Assembly (NCBI RefSeq): GCF_012274265.1 | Contig: NZ_JAANYY010000003.1 | Span: 494,975-558,974 of the forward strand | Origin: Sphingopyxis microcysteis | Lineage (GTDB): Bacteria; Pseudomonadota; Alphaproteobacteria; Sphingomonadales; Sphingomonadaceae | Direction: 5' to 3' | DNA length: 64,000 bases | Shown here: positions 25,704-35,025 of the stretch, in pieces | How positions within the stretch are numbered: position 1 is the stretch's first letter | Layout: the number at the start of each line of letters is the position of its first letter | Program-made: the position numbers and the translations under genes | Notes under the pieces: model-generated | Database searches by the model: none | What the model saw: the letters and a program-made list of their open reading frames with translations, nothing else | Told to the model about the DNA's origin: nothing

Positions 25704-27197
25704 TTACTTGACGCGCACCGCGATGAACGCCGACGGATTGCCGCGGCGCAAAATCTCCAGCAGCACCGCGTCGCGCCCGGCGCGCTTGGCATCGGCCACC
25801 GCCTTCGCCAACGCGTCGCTGGTCGCCACCGGCACCCGGTTGGCGCTCAGGATCACGTCGCCGCGGCGCAGGCCCTTGCGGCCCGCGTCGCTGTTCGCCG
25901 ACGCGGCGCCGATGACCAGCCCCTTGGTCCCGGCATCGACCCCGACCGCGCGCGCGATGTCGGGGGTGACAACCTGCACCGCCAGCCCGAGCGATTCCTG
26001 GATCGCCTTGTCGGCCGCGCCGGTCGCATCTTCCGGCATCGTCTGTTCTTCTTCGGGATCGAAATTGGTTCCGGCCAGCTCTTCCTCGGGCGGACGGGTG
26101 CCGACCAGCACGTTCAGCGTCATCGGCTTGCCGTCGCGGATGATCTCGAGCGGGATGCGCGTCCCCGGCTTGGTGTTCGACACGATGTACGACAGCGTCT
26201 GCTGCGGCGTGACCTCCTTGCCGTTGACCTTGGTCACCACGTCGCCGCGGCGCAGCCCGGCCTTTTCGCCCGCCTGCCCCGGTTCGATACGCTGGATGAA
26301 CTCGCCGCGATCCTTGGGCAGGCCCAGCGCCGCCGCCAGATCCTCGTCGACCGGCGCGATGCCGATGCCGAGGTAACCGCGCTGCGGACGCTCGCCGGCG
26401 CGCAGCGCGTCGATCACGGGGATCGCCGCTTCGGCGGGGATCGCGAAGTTGACGCCGATGTTGGCGCCGACGGGCGAGATCAGCATGTTGTTGATGCCGA
26501 CGACATTGCCCTGCAAATCGAACAGCGGGCCGCCCGAATTGCCGCGGTTGATCGCGGTATCGGTCTGGATATAGCGGTCATAGGCGCCGGTCTGGCCGAT
26601 GCTGCGTTGCACCGCCGAGATGATCCCCGCGGTCACCGTCGAGCCGAGGCCGAGCGGGTTGCCGATCGCCACCACCCAATCGCCGACGCGCGCGCGGCTG
26701 CTGTCGGCGAATTTCACGAACGGCAGGCCGGTCGCGTTGATCTTGAGCAGCGCCAGGTCCGATGCGGCGTCGCGGCCGACGATCGTCGCCTTATACTCGC
26801 GCTGGTTGGTCAGCGTCACGGTGACTTCGTTCACCGCCTCGCCGCGCGGGCCGCCCGAAATCACATGGTTGTTGGTGACGATATAGCCATCGGCGGAAAT
26901 CAGGAATCCCGAACCGCCGCCCTGCTGTTCCTGCGTGATCGGCTCGCGCGTCCCGGCAAAGGGGTTGAGCCGGACGCCCAGCGTCACATTCTGCTTGGTC
27001 GAGATATTGACCACCGCGGGCTGCAATTGTTCGACCAGGTCGGCAAAGCTTTCGGGCGCCCCCGACCGCGGCACGACCTTGGCAATTTCGCTCTGCTCAT
27101 TCTGCGCGACCTGCGCGCCCACCGGCGATTGGGTGACCAGCGCCAGCGCGGTGCCACCCGCCAGCAAGGCCGAAGTGATGCCATAAACATAACGCAC
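25704..27197 (-). CDS. degP: Do-family periplasmic serine endoprotease (DegP/HtrA)
   Basis: A 497-residue envelope protease/chaperone. After a signal or anchor segment (YVYGITSALLAGGTALALV) comes a trypsin-like domain with the triad His (VTNNHVISGG), Asp (ASDLALLKI) and Ser (GNSGGPLF), then two PDZ domains (about 280-370 and 400-495). It degrades misfolded periplasmic and outer membrane proteins. The GTG at 27197 is preferred because AGAGGA lies 11 nt upstream and the membrane segment starts there; an ATG at 27281 would add 28 residues. hflC and hflK lie directly upstream on the same strand, forming a membrane quality-control block. Confidence 0.93.
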   Translation of the reverse strand: MRYVYGITSALLAGGTALALVTQSPVGAQVAQNEQSEIAKVVPRSGAPESFADLVEQLQPAVVNISTKQNVTLGVRLNPFAGTREPITQEQQGGGSGFLISADGYIVTNNHVISGGPRGEAVNEVTVTLTNQREYKATIVGRDAASDLALLKINATGLPFVKFADSSRARVGDWVVAIGNPLGLGSTVTAGIISAVQRSIGQTGAYDRYIQTDTAINRGNSGGPLFDLQGNVVGINNMLISPVGANIGVNFAIPAEAAIPVIDALRAGERPQRGYLGIGIAPVDEDLAAALGLPKDRGEFIQRIEPGQAGEKAGLRRGDVVTKVNGKEVTPQQTLSYIVSNTKPGTRIPLEIIRDGKPMTLNVLVGTRPPEEELAGTNFDPEEEQTMPEDATGAADKAIQESLGLAVQVVTPDIARAVGVDAGTKGLVIGAASANSDAGRKGLRRGDVILSANRVPVATSDALAKAVADAKRAGRDAVLLEILRRGNPSAFIAVRVK

Positions 27198-27324
27198 GAT
27201 CGATAATCCTCTTCTCTTCGGAAAACTCACTACCCCGGCCGCGATGGTCTGCGGCGAGGCGGCTGAACGCCAATTGAACATGAACGGGCGCTTTCGGTTC
27301 CATTCACCGGCGCACCCGGCCCGA

Positions 27325-28179
27325 TCAACCGCCGCTGAAACGCTTCAGATATTCATTGTCGGGCGACATGATGATCGACGTCCCGCCCTGATTGTTCTCG
27401 CCCAGGAAGGTCTGGCGATAGCTCTGCATCGCGCGATAGAAATCATAGAATTCGGGATCCTTGCCAAAGCTCGCGGCATAGATGCGCGCCGCTTCGCCGT
27501 CGGCACCGCCGCGGATGATCTGCGCTTCCTTCTGCCCTTCGGCGCGGATCGAGATCGCCTCCTGCTGCCGCGCGGTGCGCATCCGGTTGTACGCCGCCTC
27601 CAGCGTCGCGCCTTCGGGCAGGTCGGCGCGCTTGATCCGGACGTCGATGACCTCGGCGCCATATTTGTTCGCCTCGCGGTTGAGCGCGACCTGGATATTG
27701 TCCATGACTGCGCCGCGTTCGGGCGACAGCAAGGTCGCAAAGGTGCGCTTGCCGAGTTCGTTGCGCAGCGACGACCCCAGGATCGTCGCCAGCTGCGTCT
27801 GGAGCCGCTCCTCGGTGCGGATCGCGGTGTACATGCGCACCGGGTTGGTGATGCGGAAACGCGCAAAGGCATCGACCTGCAACCGTTGCTGGTCGGTCGA
27901 CAGCACCTGCTGGCGCTCCATGTTCACGCCCAGGATGCGCTTGTCGATATACTGGATGCCGTCGGTAAAGGGCACGCGCAGCACCAGTCCGGCGCCCGAA
28001 CTGCCATATTCCTCATCGGGCTTGTACCGGTTGACCGTCCGCTCGATCTCGCCAAAGCGCAGAATCAGCGCCTGCTTGTCTTCGGGTACGATGGCCAGCG
28101 ATTGCTGCAACACGACGAGCAGCGCGACGACGCCGACGAGCAGGCGCACCGGGTTCTGGGTCAGCGACGAAAACATCAT
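27325..28179 (-). CDS. hflC: HflC, FtsH protease modulator subunit
   Basis: A 284-residue SPFH/band-7 protein with one N-terminal membrane helix (PVRLLVGVVALLVVLQQSLAIV) and a periplasmic SPFH domain. With HflK it forms the cage around FtsH that restrains its degradation of membrane proteins. Typical segments are ALILRFGEIERTVN and YGAEVIDVRIKRADLPEG. The start overlaps the hflK stop (ATGA) so the two are coupled. Confidence 0.93.
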   Translation of the reverse strand: MMFSSLTQNPVRLLVGVVALLVVLQQSLAIVPEDKQALILRFGEIERTVNRYKPDEEYGSSGAGLVLRVPFTDGIQYIDKRILGVNMERQQVLSTDQQRLQVDAFARFRITNPVRMYTAIRTEERLQTQLATILGSSLRNELGKRTFATLLSPERGAVMDNIQVALNREANKYGAEVIDVRIKRADLPEGATLEAAYNRMRTARQQEAISIRAEGQKEAQIIRGGADGEAARIYAASFGKDPEFYDFYRAMQSYRQTFLGENNQGGTSIIMSPDNEYLKRFSGG

Positions 28180-29345
28180 TCGCCTCCCTTCGTCGCTGCT
28201 GCGGGCGGCGTGGCCGGGATCCGTTTCTGCACTTCGTTCAGCGGCAGATAGGGGGTCACCCCGCGCGCCTCGACGATCGTCTTGTCGACGTTCGACAACA
28301 CATTCTCCATCGTTTCATAATAAAGTCGCTGACGGGTCACGCCCGGCGCCAGCTTGTACTGTTCATAGATTTTGTCGAACGCCGCGGTGTCGCCGCGCGC
28401 GCGCTCCAGCACCTGCTGCTCATAGGCGCGCGCCAGGTTGATCGCCGATTCGCGTTCCTGCCGCGCCGCGGTCACTTCCTTGAACGCTTCGTCGACTTGG
28501 CTCGGCGGGTCGACCTGCCGGATCGCGATGCCCTGGATCATCACCCCGGCGCGATACTGGTCGAGCAATTCCTGCATCCGCTGCTGGACCTGCGCCTCGA
28601 TCTCGACGCGGCCGGGGCCGATCGCCTGCACCAGGTCGAAATTGGCGACCGTCGCGCGCATCGCGCTTTCTGCCACTTCGCGGATCGTGCCTTCGGGATC
28701 GGCGAGCTGGAAAAAGAAAAATTCGGGATCGCGCACCGACCAGCGCACTTCATAGGCGAGGTCGACGATGCTCTGGTCGCGCGTCAGCACGAAATTCTCG
28801 TCGGTCGCATTCGGCGACCCGACCGCCATCGTGCGGATCGCGCGCACATCCTCCATCCGTACCCGTTCGATCGGCGCCGGCCAGGTCAGCTTCACGCCGG
28901 GACCAACGGTGCGCGAATAGCTGCCAAGGCGCGTCACCACGCCTTCCTTTTCCGGCGGCACGATATGGAACGACGAAAAGATCACCCACAACAGCGCGAC
29001 GCCCAGCACCGCCCATTTCCAGAACTTCGCCGAATCGCCCAGGTTGAACTGACCGCTGCCGCCGCCCGAACCGCCGCCGCCAAAGCCGCCGCGCCCCTTG
29101 CGCAGCAGCTCGTCGAGCGCCGAAGGGCCGCGCGGCTTGCGCCCGCGGTTGATGTCGATCGGATCGGGGGTCACCCACGGGTTGCGCGGGCCGGGCTTCT
29201 TGCCATCTCCCGAACCGTCGCCATCACCGCCGCCTTTGGGGCCATTGCCCCACGGGCTGTTCGCCATCAGGCTGATCGCCTCGAAAAATTGCCGCAATCC
29301 CCTCGGGCTGCGGCGTCCGATACTGCCGTCGATTTTCTCGTTCAT
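28176..29345 (-). CDS. hflK: HflK, FtsH protease modulator subunit
   Basis: A 389-residue partner of HflC. A Gly/Asp-rich cytoplasmic region (GNGPKGGGDGDGSGDGKKPG, about 30-50, and a GGGGSGGGSG run near 92) precedes one membrane helix (WAVLGVALLWVIFSSFHIV) and an SPFH domain; the C-terminal helix holds LARAYEQQVLERARGDTAAF. ATG at 29345 is chosen; ATG at 29267 (MANSPWG) is a shorter option. It is divergent from mrp with a 91-bp gap holding both promoters. Confidence 0.92.
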   Translation of the reverse strand: MNEKIDGSIGRRSPRGLRQFFEAISLMANSPWGNGPKGGGDGDGSGDGKKPGPRNPWVTPDPIDINRGRKPRGPSALDELLRKGRGGFGGGGSGGGSGQFNLGDSAKFWKWAVLGVALLWVIFSSFHIVPPEKEGVVTRLGSYSRTVGPGVKLTWPAPIERVRMEDVRAIRTMAVGSPNATDENFVLTRDQSIVDLAYEVRWSVRDPEFFFFQLADPEGTIREVAESAMRATVANFDLVQAIGPGRVEIEAQVQQRMQELLDQYRAGVMIQGIAIRQVDPPSQVDEAFKEVTAARQERESAINLARAYEQQVLERARGDTAAFDKIYEQYKLAPGVTRQRLYYETMENVLSNVDKTIVEARGVTPYLPLNEVQKRIPATPPAAATKGGE

Positions 29346-29436
29346 AACGCTTTTATAGGGGCGGCGCGCGCGATTAACAGGGGGTGCGCGCGAAAATGGC
29401 TGGCATTCGGGTGCGCGATGCCTATCTGCCGCGGAC

Positions 29437-30426
29437 ATGACCGACCACAGCACCGCTCTCGCCCGCCTGTCCGATACTGCCGCCGCGCTCAGCGATGGCC
29501 GCACCTCGGGGCTGCGCCTGCTCGACGACAACGGATTGCTGGCGGTCGTGCTCGACGTGTCGGGGCTGGCGGCCGAGGACCGCAAGCCGCTCGAGGACAA
29601 GCTGCGCGCTGGCCTGCTCGCCGAGCCGGGGGTGAGCGAGGTCCGAATCGCGATGACCGCCGAACGCAAGGCGATGACGATCATTGCGGTCGGCAGCGGC
29701 AAGGGCGGGGTCGGCAAATCGACCCTCGCCGCCAACCTCGCGGTCGCGCTCCAGCGTCGGGGCGTCAAGGTCGGGCTGGTCGACGCCGACATCTATGGGC
29801 CGTCACAACCAAGGTTGATGGACAGCGAAGGCGTCAAACCCGAAGCGCGCGGCTCGAAACTGGCCCCCGTTCCCAATGCCTATGGCGTCCCGATGCTGTC
29901 GACCGGGCAGATCGCCGCGCCGGGTCAGGCGATCGCGTGGCGCGGGCCGATGGCGGGGCGCGCGCTCGAACAGCTGGTCGATGCCAGCTGGGGCGACATC
30001 GACACGCTCGTCGTCGACCTGCCCCCCGGCACCGGCGACGTCCAGCTGACGATGATCCAGAAACACAAGCCCGCAGGCGCGGTGATCGTGTCGACGCCGC
30101 AGGATCTGGCGCTGATGGACGCAACGCGCGCGGTCAGCCTGTTCGAACAGGCCGATGTGCCGATCATCGGCCTCGTCGAGAATATGGCGGGCTACGCCTG
30201 CCCGCATTGCGGCGAGGTCAGCGACCCGTTCGGCAGCGGCGGCGCAGAGGCGGCCGCCGCGACGATGGACCTCGACTTCCTCGGCCGCATCCCGCTATCG
30301 ATGGGCATCCGCCTTGCCAGCGACGGCGGGGTGCCGCCCGCCGCCGGAACCGATCCCGCCGGTGAGCCATTCCATGCGATAGCGGCAAAGGTCGCGGCTT
30401 GGCTCGACGCACGAAAGGGCAAATGA
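29437..30426 (+). CDS. mrp: Mrp/NBP35-family Fe-S carrier ATPase
   Basis: A 329-residue protein with an N-terminal MIP18/DUF59-like domain (1-75) and the deviant Walker A GKGGVGKSTLAANLA (near 85-100). The CxxC motif YACPHCGE (near 250) would bridge a 4Fe-4S cluster across the dimer. It carries and delivers Fe-S clusters in the cytoplasm. Its stop overlaps the next start (ATGA). Confidence 0.92.
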   Translation: MTDHSTALARLSDTAAALSDGRTSGLRLLDDNGLLAVVLDVSGLAAEDRKPLEDKLRAGLLAEPGVSEVRIAMTAERKAMTIIAVGSGKGGVGKSTLAANLAVALQRRGVKVGLVDADIYGPSQPRLMDSEGVKPEARGSKLAPVPNAYGVPMLSTGQIAAPGQAIAWRGPMAGRALEQLVDASWGDIDTLVVDLPPGTGDVQLTMIQKHKPAGAVIVSTPQDLALMDATRAVSLFEQADVPIIGLVENMAGYACPHCGEVSDPFGSGGAEAAAATMDLDFLGRIPLSMGIRLASDGGVPPAAGTDPAGEPFHAIAAKVAAWLDARKGK

Positions 30427-30848
30427 TGGCGATCAACGACGAAAGCGAAATCCGCGACCTGCTCGGTCAGAAACGCCGCATTGCGGTGGTCGGCGCCTCG
30501 CCCAACCCGGCGCGCGCATCGAACGGCGTGCTCGCCTTTCTGATCGCTCAAGGCCATGACGTGATCGCGGTCAACCCCGGCCATGCCGGCAAGACGATCC
30601 ACGGCGCGCCCGTCGTCGCGACGCTGGCCGACGTCGAGCCCCCCGCCGAAATCGTCGACATCTTCCGCAACAGCGACGACGCCGGCGCGGCGGTCGACGA
30701 AGCGATCGTCCACGGCGCGAAGGCGGTTTGGATGCAGCTCGGCGTCATCAACGACGCCGCGGCCAAACGCGCCGATGCGGCGGGGCTGGCGGTCGTCATG
30801 GACCGTTGCCCGAAGATCGAAATTCCGCGGCTGGGGCTCCTGAAATGA
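30423..30848 (+). CDS. CoA-binding domain protein (YccU-like)
   Basis: A 141-residue single-domain Rossmann protein of the succinyl-CoA-synthetase-like CoA-binding fold: IAVVGASPNPARASNGVLAF near the N-terminus, VNPGHAGKTIHG and KAVWMQLGVIND later. Such proteins bind CoA; their job is not established. It is fused by 4-bp overlaps to mrp upstream and the lipoprotein gene downstream. Two tandem ATG codons (30423, 30426) are possible starts. Confidence 0.88.
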   Translation: MMAINDESEIRDLLGQKRRIAVVGASPNPARASNGVLAFLIAQGHDVIAVNPGHAGKTIHGAPVVATLADVEPPAEIVDIFRNSDDAGAAVDEAIVHGAKAVWMQLGVINDAAAKRADAAGLAVVMDRCPKIEIPRLGLLK

Positions 30849-31441
30849 AGATGATCCTGACCCTCGCCGCCGCGACCGCGCTCGCCGGCTGCGCGACCAC
30901 TGCCGCCAGCAGCAATCCGCAGGACGCGTTCTTCGCCGCGCTGACCGCGCATTGCGGCAAGGCCTATGCGGGCAAACTCGCCAGCACCCAGGACGCCGAC
31001 GCCGACATGCGCGGCAAGGCGATGGTGATGCACGTCCGCGGCTGCACCGCCGACCGGATCGAAATCCCCTTTCATATCGAAGGACTTGGCCCCGACGGCG
31101 GCTGGGACCGTTCGCGCACCTGGGTCATCACCCGGACCACCACCGGCCTGCGCCTCAAACACGACCACCGCCACGCCGACGGCAGCAAGGACGAGCTGAC
31201 GATGTACGGCGGCGACACCGCCGACGCCGGAACGGCGACGCGCCAGGCCTTTCCGGTCGACGCCGAATCGATCGCGTTGTTCACGCGGACAGGGCGCAGC
31301 GTGTCGAACACCAACATCTGGTCGGTCGAAACCACGCCCGACAGCTTCACCTACGGCCTCAGCCGCGAAGGCCGCGATTTCCGGGTGACCTTCGATTACC
31401 GCCAGCCGGTCGCGCCGCCACCCGCACCTTGGGGTTGGTGA
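30845..31441 (+). CDS. Putative lipoprotein
   Basis: A 198-residue protein with a short signal sequence and lipobox (LAAATALAGC, cysteine at residue 16), so probably a lipoprotein attached to the envelope. The mature domain contains two further cysteines (HCGKAY, VRGCTAD) and a His-rich stretch (LKHDHRHADG). I do not recognise the family. The start overlaps the preceding stop (ATGA), making it the last gene of the mrp operon; a repeat element follows 5 bp after its stop. Confidence 0.7.
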   Translation: MKMILTLAAATALAGCATTAASSNPQDAFFAALTAHCGKAYAGKLASTQDADADMRGKAMVMHVRGCTADRIEIPFHIEGLGPDGGWDRSRTWVITRTTTGLRLKHDHRHADGSKDELTMYGGDTADAGTATRQAFPVDAESIALFTRTGRSVSNTNIWSVETTPDSFTYGLSREGRDFRVTFDYRQPVAPPPAPWGW

Positions 31442-31446
31442 CAATG

Positions 31447-31606
31447 ATCCTCCCTGTGGCGAAGCCATGGGGAGGTGGCAGCGCGAAGCGCTGACGGAGG
31501 GGCCATGGCGCTAACGTCACGGCCCCTCCACCCCTTGCTTCGCAAGCGGTCCCGCTGGCGCTGCGCGCCGTCTTCGACTCCCCCATGGCTTCGCCACAGG
31601 GAGGAT
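31447..31606. mobile_element. MITE-like element with perfect 26-bp terminal inverted repeats
   Basis: A 160-bp element whose first 26 bases (ATCCTCCCTGTGGCGAAGCC onward, 31447-31472) are exactly the reverse complement of its last 26 (31581-31606). It has no coding capacity. Related, less perfect copies lie at 24051-24192 and 9928-10061. Confidence 0.65.
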
Positions 31607-31662
31607 GGCATTGCACCAAAAGCCTTTGCCACGCCGACTCCCCCCGCTTATCAGCATGACCG

Positions 31663-33951
31663 ATGGTGGGCATTCGCGACACGGCTTTGAAAAACAAATC
31701 GCGCCTGCCGCAGGTCAGCCGCCGCCAGATGCTGGTCGGCGCCACCGCGGCGGGCGGGCTCGCGATCGCGTGGAGCCTGTGGCCACGCGACTATCAGCCC
31801 AACCTCACCGCCGCCCCCGACGAGCATGTCTTCAACGCCTTCCTCAAGATCGGCGACGATGGGCATGTCAGCGCGATCGTCCCGCAATGCGAGATGGGAC
31901 AGGGCGTCACGACGCTGTTGCCGCAGATCATGGCCGACGAACTTGGTGCCGACTGGCGGACGATCGCGGTCGAAACCGCGCCGATCAGCCCGCTCTATAC
32001 CAACACCTTGCTGGTCGACGAGGATAGCGGCCTGTTCATGCCGCGCACCGGCGTCCCCGATTTCGTCGCCGACGTGCGCGGCTGGGCGCGGCGCGAATGG
32101 GCGGTGCGTCACGCGGTGATGCTGACCGCCAACAGCTCGTCGGTGCGGATGTTCGAAGGACCGTGCCGCGCCGCCGCGGCGCAGGCGCGGGCGCTGTTGA
32201 TGATGGCCGCCGCGGCGCGCTGGGACGCCGATTGGGAAGATTGCGATACGCAGGACGGCTTCGTCACCCTCGGCAAGCAGAAACTGCGCTTCGGCGAAGT
32301 CGCCGCCGCCGCCGCGCTGCTCGAACCGCCCGCCGAACCCGTCTATCGTGCCAGCAGCGGCGACCCGCTCTATGGCAAGGAACTGACGCGGCTCGACCTG
32401 CCCGCGAAGGTCGACGGGTCGGCCAATTACGCCGGCGACATCCGCCTGCCCGACATGGTGTTCGCCGCGATCCGTCAAGGCCCGGTCGGCGCGACCCGCC
32501 TCAAAAGCATCGACCGCAAGGCGGGCATGGCGTCGCCCGGTCTGCTCCATGTCGTCACCCACGAACGCTGGGTCGCGACCGTCGCGCGCAACTGGTGGGC
32601 GGCCAACCGCGCGCTCGACCGTTTTGCGCCGGTGTTCGAGACCACGGGGACGCCGGTGTCGACCGACCGCATCGATGCCGCGCTCAAACAGGCCTTGAAG
32701 GATGGCGGTTATCGGATGTCGCACAAAGGCGACGTCGCCGAAGCGATGACCGGGCGCAACCGCATCACCGCCGAATATGCCGTCGCCCCCGCGCTGCACG
32801 CCCCCATCGAGACGCGCAGCGCCACCGCTGCCCCCGACGGCGCGCGGCTGCGCGTCTGGGTCGCAACGCAGGCACCCGCGCAGTGCCGCGATGCGATCGC
32901 GGCGGCAACCGGACTGTCGCCCGGCGATGTGGTGCTGTTCCCGATGATGGCGGGCGGATCGTTCGACGCCTGCCTCGACCACAGCGTCGCGGCGCAGGCG
33001 GCGATCATCGCGCTGCAGATCAAACGCCCCGTCCAGCTCGCCTGGTCGCGCGCCGAAGAGATCATGCGCCTGCCGCCCCGCGCACCGGTGCGCGCCCGGA
33101 TGAGCGCGACGCTGAACGCTGCGGGCGGGATCGACGCGCTGGTGACGCGGATCGCGGTGCCGCCGACCAACCACGAGGTCCGCGCCCGGCTGTTCGACAA
33201 TGTCCCCGCCGACGTCGCCCAGCGCGCCGCGGTCGGCAGCGCCGACGCCGCTGCGGTCGAAGGTGCGGCAACCAGCTATGCCATCCCCCACCATGCGGTC
33301 GATCATTGCCCCGCCGACATCGGGCTGCCGACCGGGCGCTGGCGCGGCAACGCCGACAGCTACACCGCCTTTTTCACCGAATGCTTCGTCGACGAAATGG
33401 CGGTGCGCGCCGGAACCGACGGCCTGTCCTATCGCATGGCGATGCTCGGCGACGCACCGCTGCTCGCGCGCTGCCTGCTCACCGCGACCAGCCTCGGCGG
33501 CTGGGAAGGCGGCGTGTCGGGGACCGCGCAGGGGCTGGCGTGTCACAGCATGCGCGGCAGCCATATCGCGCTGATGGCGACCGCGCGCCAAAGCGACAAG
33601 GGCTTGCAGGTCGAACAATTGGTCGCGGTCGTCGATGCCGGGCGGCTGGTCAATCCGGCGGTCGCGCGGCAACAGATCGAGGGCGGGTTGATCTTCGGCC
33701 TCGCCGCCGCGGTCGGCGCGACGACCGATTATGCGGGCGGCGTCGCGACCGCGCGCAAGCTCGGCCAGCTTGGCCTGCCGCGCCTGTCGCAGACCCCGCA
33801 GATCCTCGTCGAGTTCGTCGACAGCGACCGTGAACCCGGCGGTCTCGGCGAAATCGCCGTGCCCGTCGTCGCGCCCGCGATCGCCAATGCGATGTTCGCC
33901 GCGACCGGGCGCCGTATCCGCCGCCTGCCCCTCTCGGCGCAGCCCCTATGA
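31663..33951 (+). CDS. Xanthine-dehydrogenase-family molybdopterin-binding subunit (IorB-like), orphan
   Basis: A 762-residue protein of the exported isoquinoline 1-oxidoreductase beta / aldehyde dehydrogenase class. It begins with a Tat-like leader (SRRQMLVGATAAGGLAIAW, near residues 19-37). Molybdopterin-cytosine-dinucleotide contact regions are recognisable (QCEMGQGVTTLLPQIMADEL near 75; the glutamate in GLGEIAVP, Glu730). The usual GGGFGRR loop appears as GGSFDACL (431-438), a strong deviation. No 2Fe-2S partner subunit lies on either side, which is unusual. hemH overlaps it by 4 bp. Substrate unknown. Confidence 0.82.
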   Translation: MVGIRDTALKNKSRLPQVSRRQMLVGATAAGGLAIAWSLWPRDYQPNLTAAPDEHVFNAFLKIGDDGHVSAIVPQCEMGQGVTTLLPQIMADELGADWRTIAVETAPISPLYTNTLLVDEDSGLFMPRTGVPDFVADVRGWARREWAVRHAVMLTANSSSVRMFEGPCRAAAAQARALLMMAAAARWDADWEDCDTQDGFVTLGKQKLRFGEVAAAAALLEPPAEPVYRASSGDPLYGKELTRLDLPAKVDGSANYAGDIRLPDMVFAAIRQGPVGATRLKSIDRKAGMASPGLLHVVTHERWVATVARNWWAANRALDRFAPVFETTGTPVSTDRIDAALKQALKDGGYRMSHKGDVAEAMTGRNRITAEYAVAPALHAPIETRSATAAPDGARLRVWVATQAPAQCRDAIAAATGLSPGDVVLFPMMAGGSFDACLDHSVAAQAAIIALQIKRPVQLAWSRAEEIMRLPPRAPVRARMSATLNAAGGIDALVTRIAVPPTNHEVRARLFDNVPADVAQRAAVGSADAAAVEGAATSYAIPHHAVDHCPADIGLPTGRWRGNADSYTAFFTECFVDEMAVRAGTDGLSYRMAMLGDAPLLARCLLTATSLGGWEGGVSGTAQGLACHSMRGSHIALMATARQSDKGLQVEQLVAVVDAGRLVNPAVARQQIEGGLIFGLAAAVGATTDYAGGVATARKLGQLGLPRLSQTPQILVEFVDSDREPGGLGEIAVPVVAPAIANAMFAATGRRIRRLPLSAQPL

Positions 33952-34943
33952 CCCTGCCCCCCGATCACCCGCCCGTCGCCGCGCCGCGCATCGGCGTGCT
34001 GCTCGTCAACCTCGGCACCCCCGATGCGCCCGATCCGCCCTCGGTGCGCCGCTATCTGGCCGAGTTTCTGTCCGATCGCCGCGTCGTCGAAATCCCGCAA
34101 ATCCTGTGGCAACCGATCCTGCGCGGCATCATCCTGACCACCCGGCCCAAAAAATCGGCGCATGCCTATGCCCAGGTGTGGACCGAGGACGGCTCACCGC
34201 TCGCCGCGATTACCCGCGCGCAAAGCTCCGCCTTGCAGGCAGCGCTGGGCGGTGATGTGCAGGTCGCCCATGCCATGCGCTACGGCAAGCCCGCGATCGG
34301 CCATGCAGTCGACGCGCTGGTCGCGGCGGGATGCCAGCGGATCCTGATCGCGCCGATGTATCCGCAATATTGCGCCGCGACGACAGCGACGGTGGTCGAC
34401 GCCATGGGCGATCATTTGAAGACCCTGCGCTGGCAACCGGCGCTGCGCTACCTGCCGCCCTATCACGACGATCCGGCCTATATCGCCGCGCTGAAAGCAT
34501 CGGTCGAGACGGGGCTCGCCGCGCTCGACTTCACCCCCGAAGTGCTGCTCGCGAGCTTCCACGGCATGCCCGAACGGACCTTGCACCTCGGCGATCCCTA
34601 TCATTGCCAGTGCCACAAGACCGCGCGGCTGCTGTCGGAAGCGATGGGGCGCCCGATCGAGGTCGCGTTCCAGTCGCGCTTCGGCCGCGCCAAATGGCTC
34701 GAGCCCGCGACCGACACCCAGCTCGAAGCGCTGGGCAAGGCCGGCAAAAGCGTCGCGATCTTTGCCCCGGGCTTTTCCGCCGACTGTCTCGAAACGCTCG
34801 AGGAACTCGCGATCCGCGGCAAGGAGCAGTTTGAAGCCGCAGGCGGAGCGCGTTTTGCCTATCTGCCCTGCCTGAATGCAGAGGCTTCGGGCATGGCGAT
34901 GCTGGCGTCGCTGATACGCCGAGAACTGTCGGGCTGGCTATAG
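33948..34943 (+). CDS. hemH: Ferrochelatase
   Basis: A 331-residue ferrochelatase that inserts iron into protoporphyrin (or coproporphyrin) in the last steps of heme synthesis. The family opening GVLLVNLGTPDAP, the active-site histidine in ASFHGMPERT (near residue 200) and the following CQCHKTARLL are present, as is the C-terminal SADCLETLEELAIRGKE signature. Its start overlaps the upstream dehydrogenase stop (ATGA). Confidence 0.95.
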   Translation: MTLPPDHPPVAAPRIGVLLVNLGTPDAPDPPSVRRYLAEFLSDRRVVEIPQILWQPILRGIILTTRPKKSAHAYAQVWTEDGSPLAAITRAQSSALQAALGGDVQVAHAMRYGKPAIGHAVDALVAAGCQRILIAPMYPQYCAATTATVVDAMGDHLKTLRWQPALRYLPPYHDDPAYIAALKASVETGLAALDFTPEVLLASFHGMPERTLHLGDPYHCQCHKTARLLSEAMGRPIEVAFQSRFGRAKWLEPATDTQLEALGKAGKSVAIFAPGFSADCLETLEELAIRGKEQFEAAGGARFAYLPCLNAEASGMAMLASLIRRELSGWL

Positions 34944-35025
34944 TTACCAACTGTTTAGGTCGATGCGCTAGATTGCTCCGACGCGGCACCGAAATGGTGC
35001 GGTCGCGGCAATTTGGAGAGACGCC

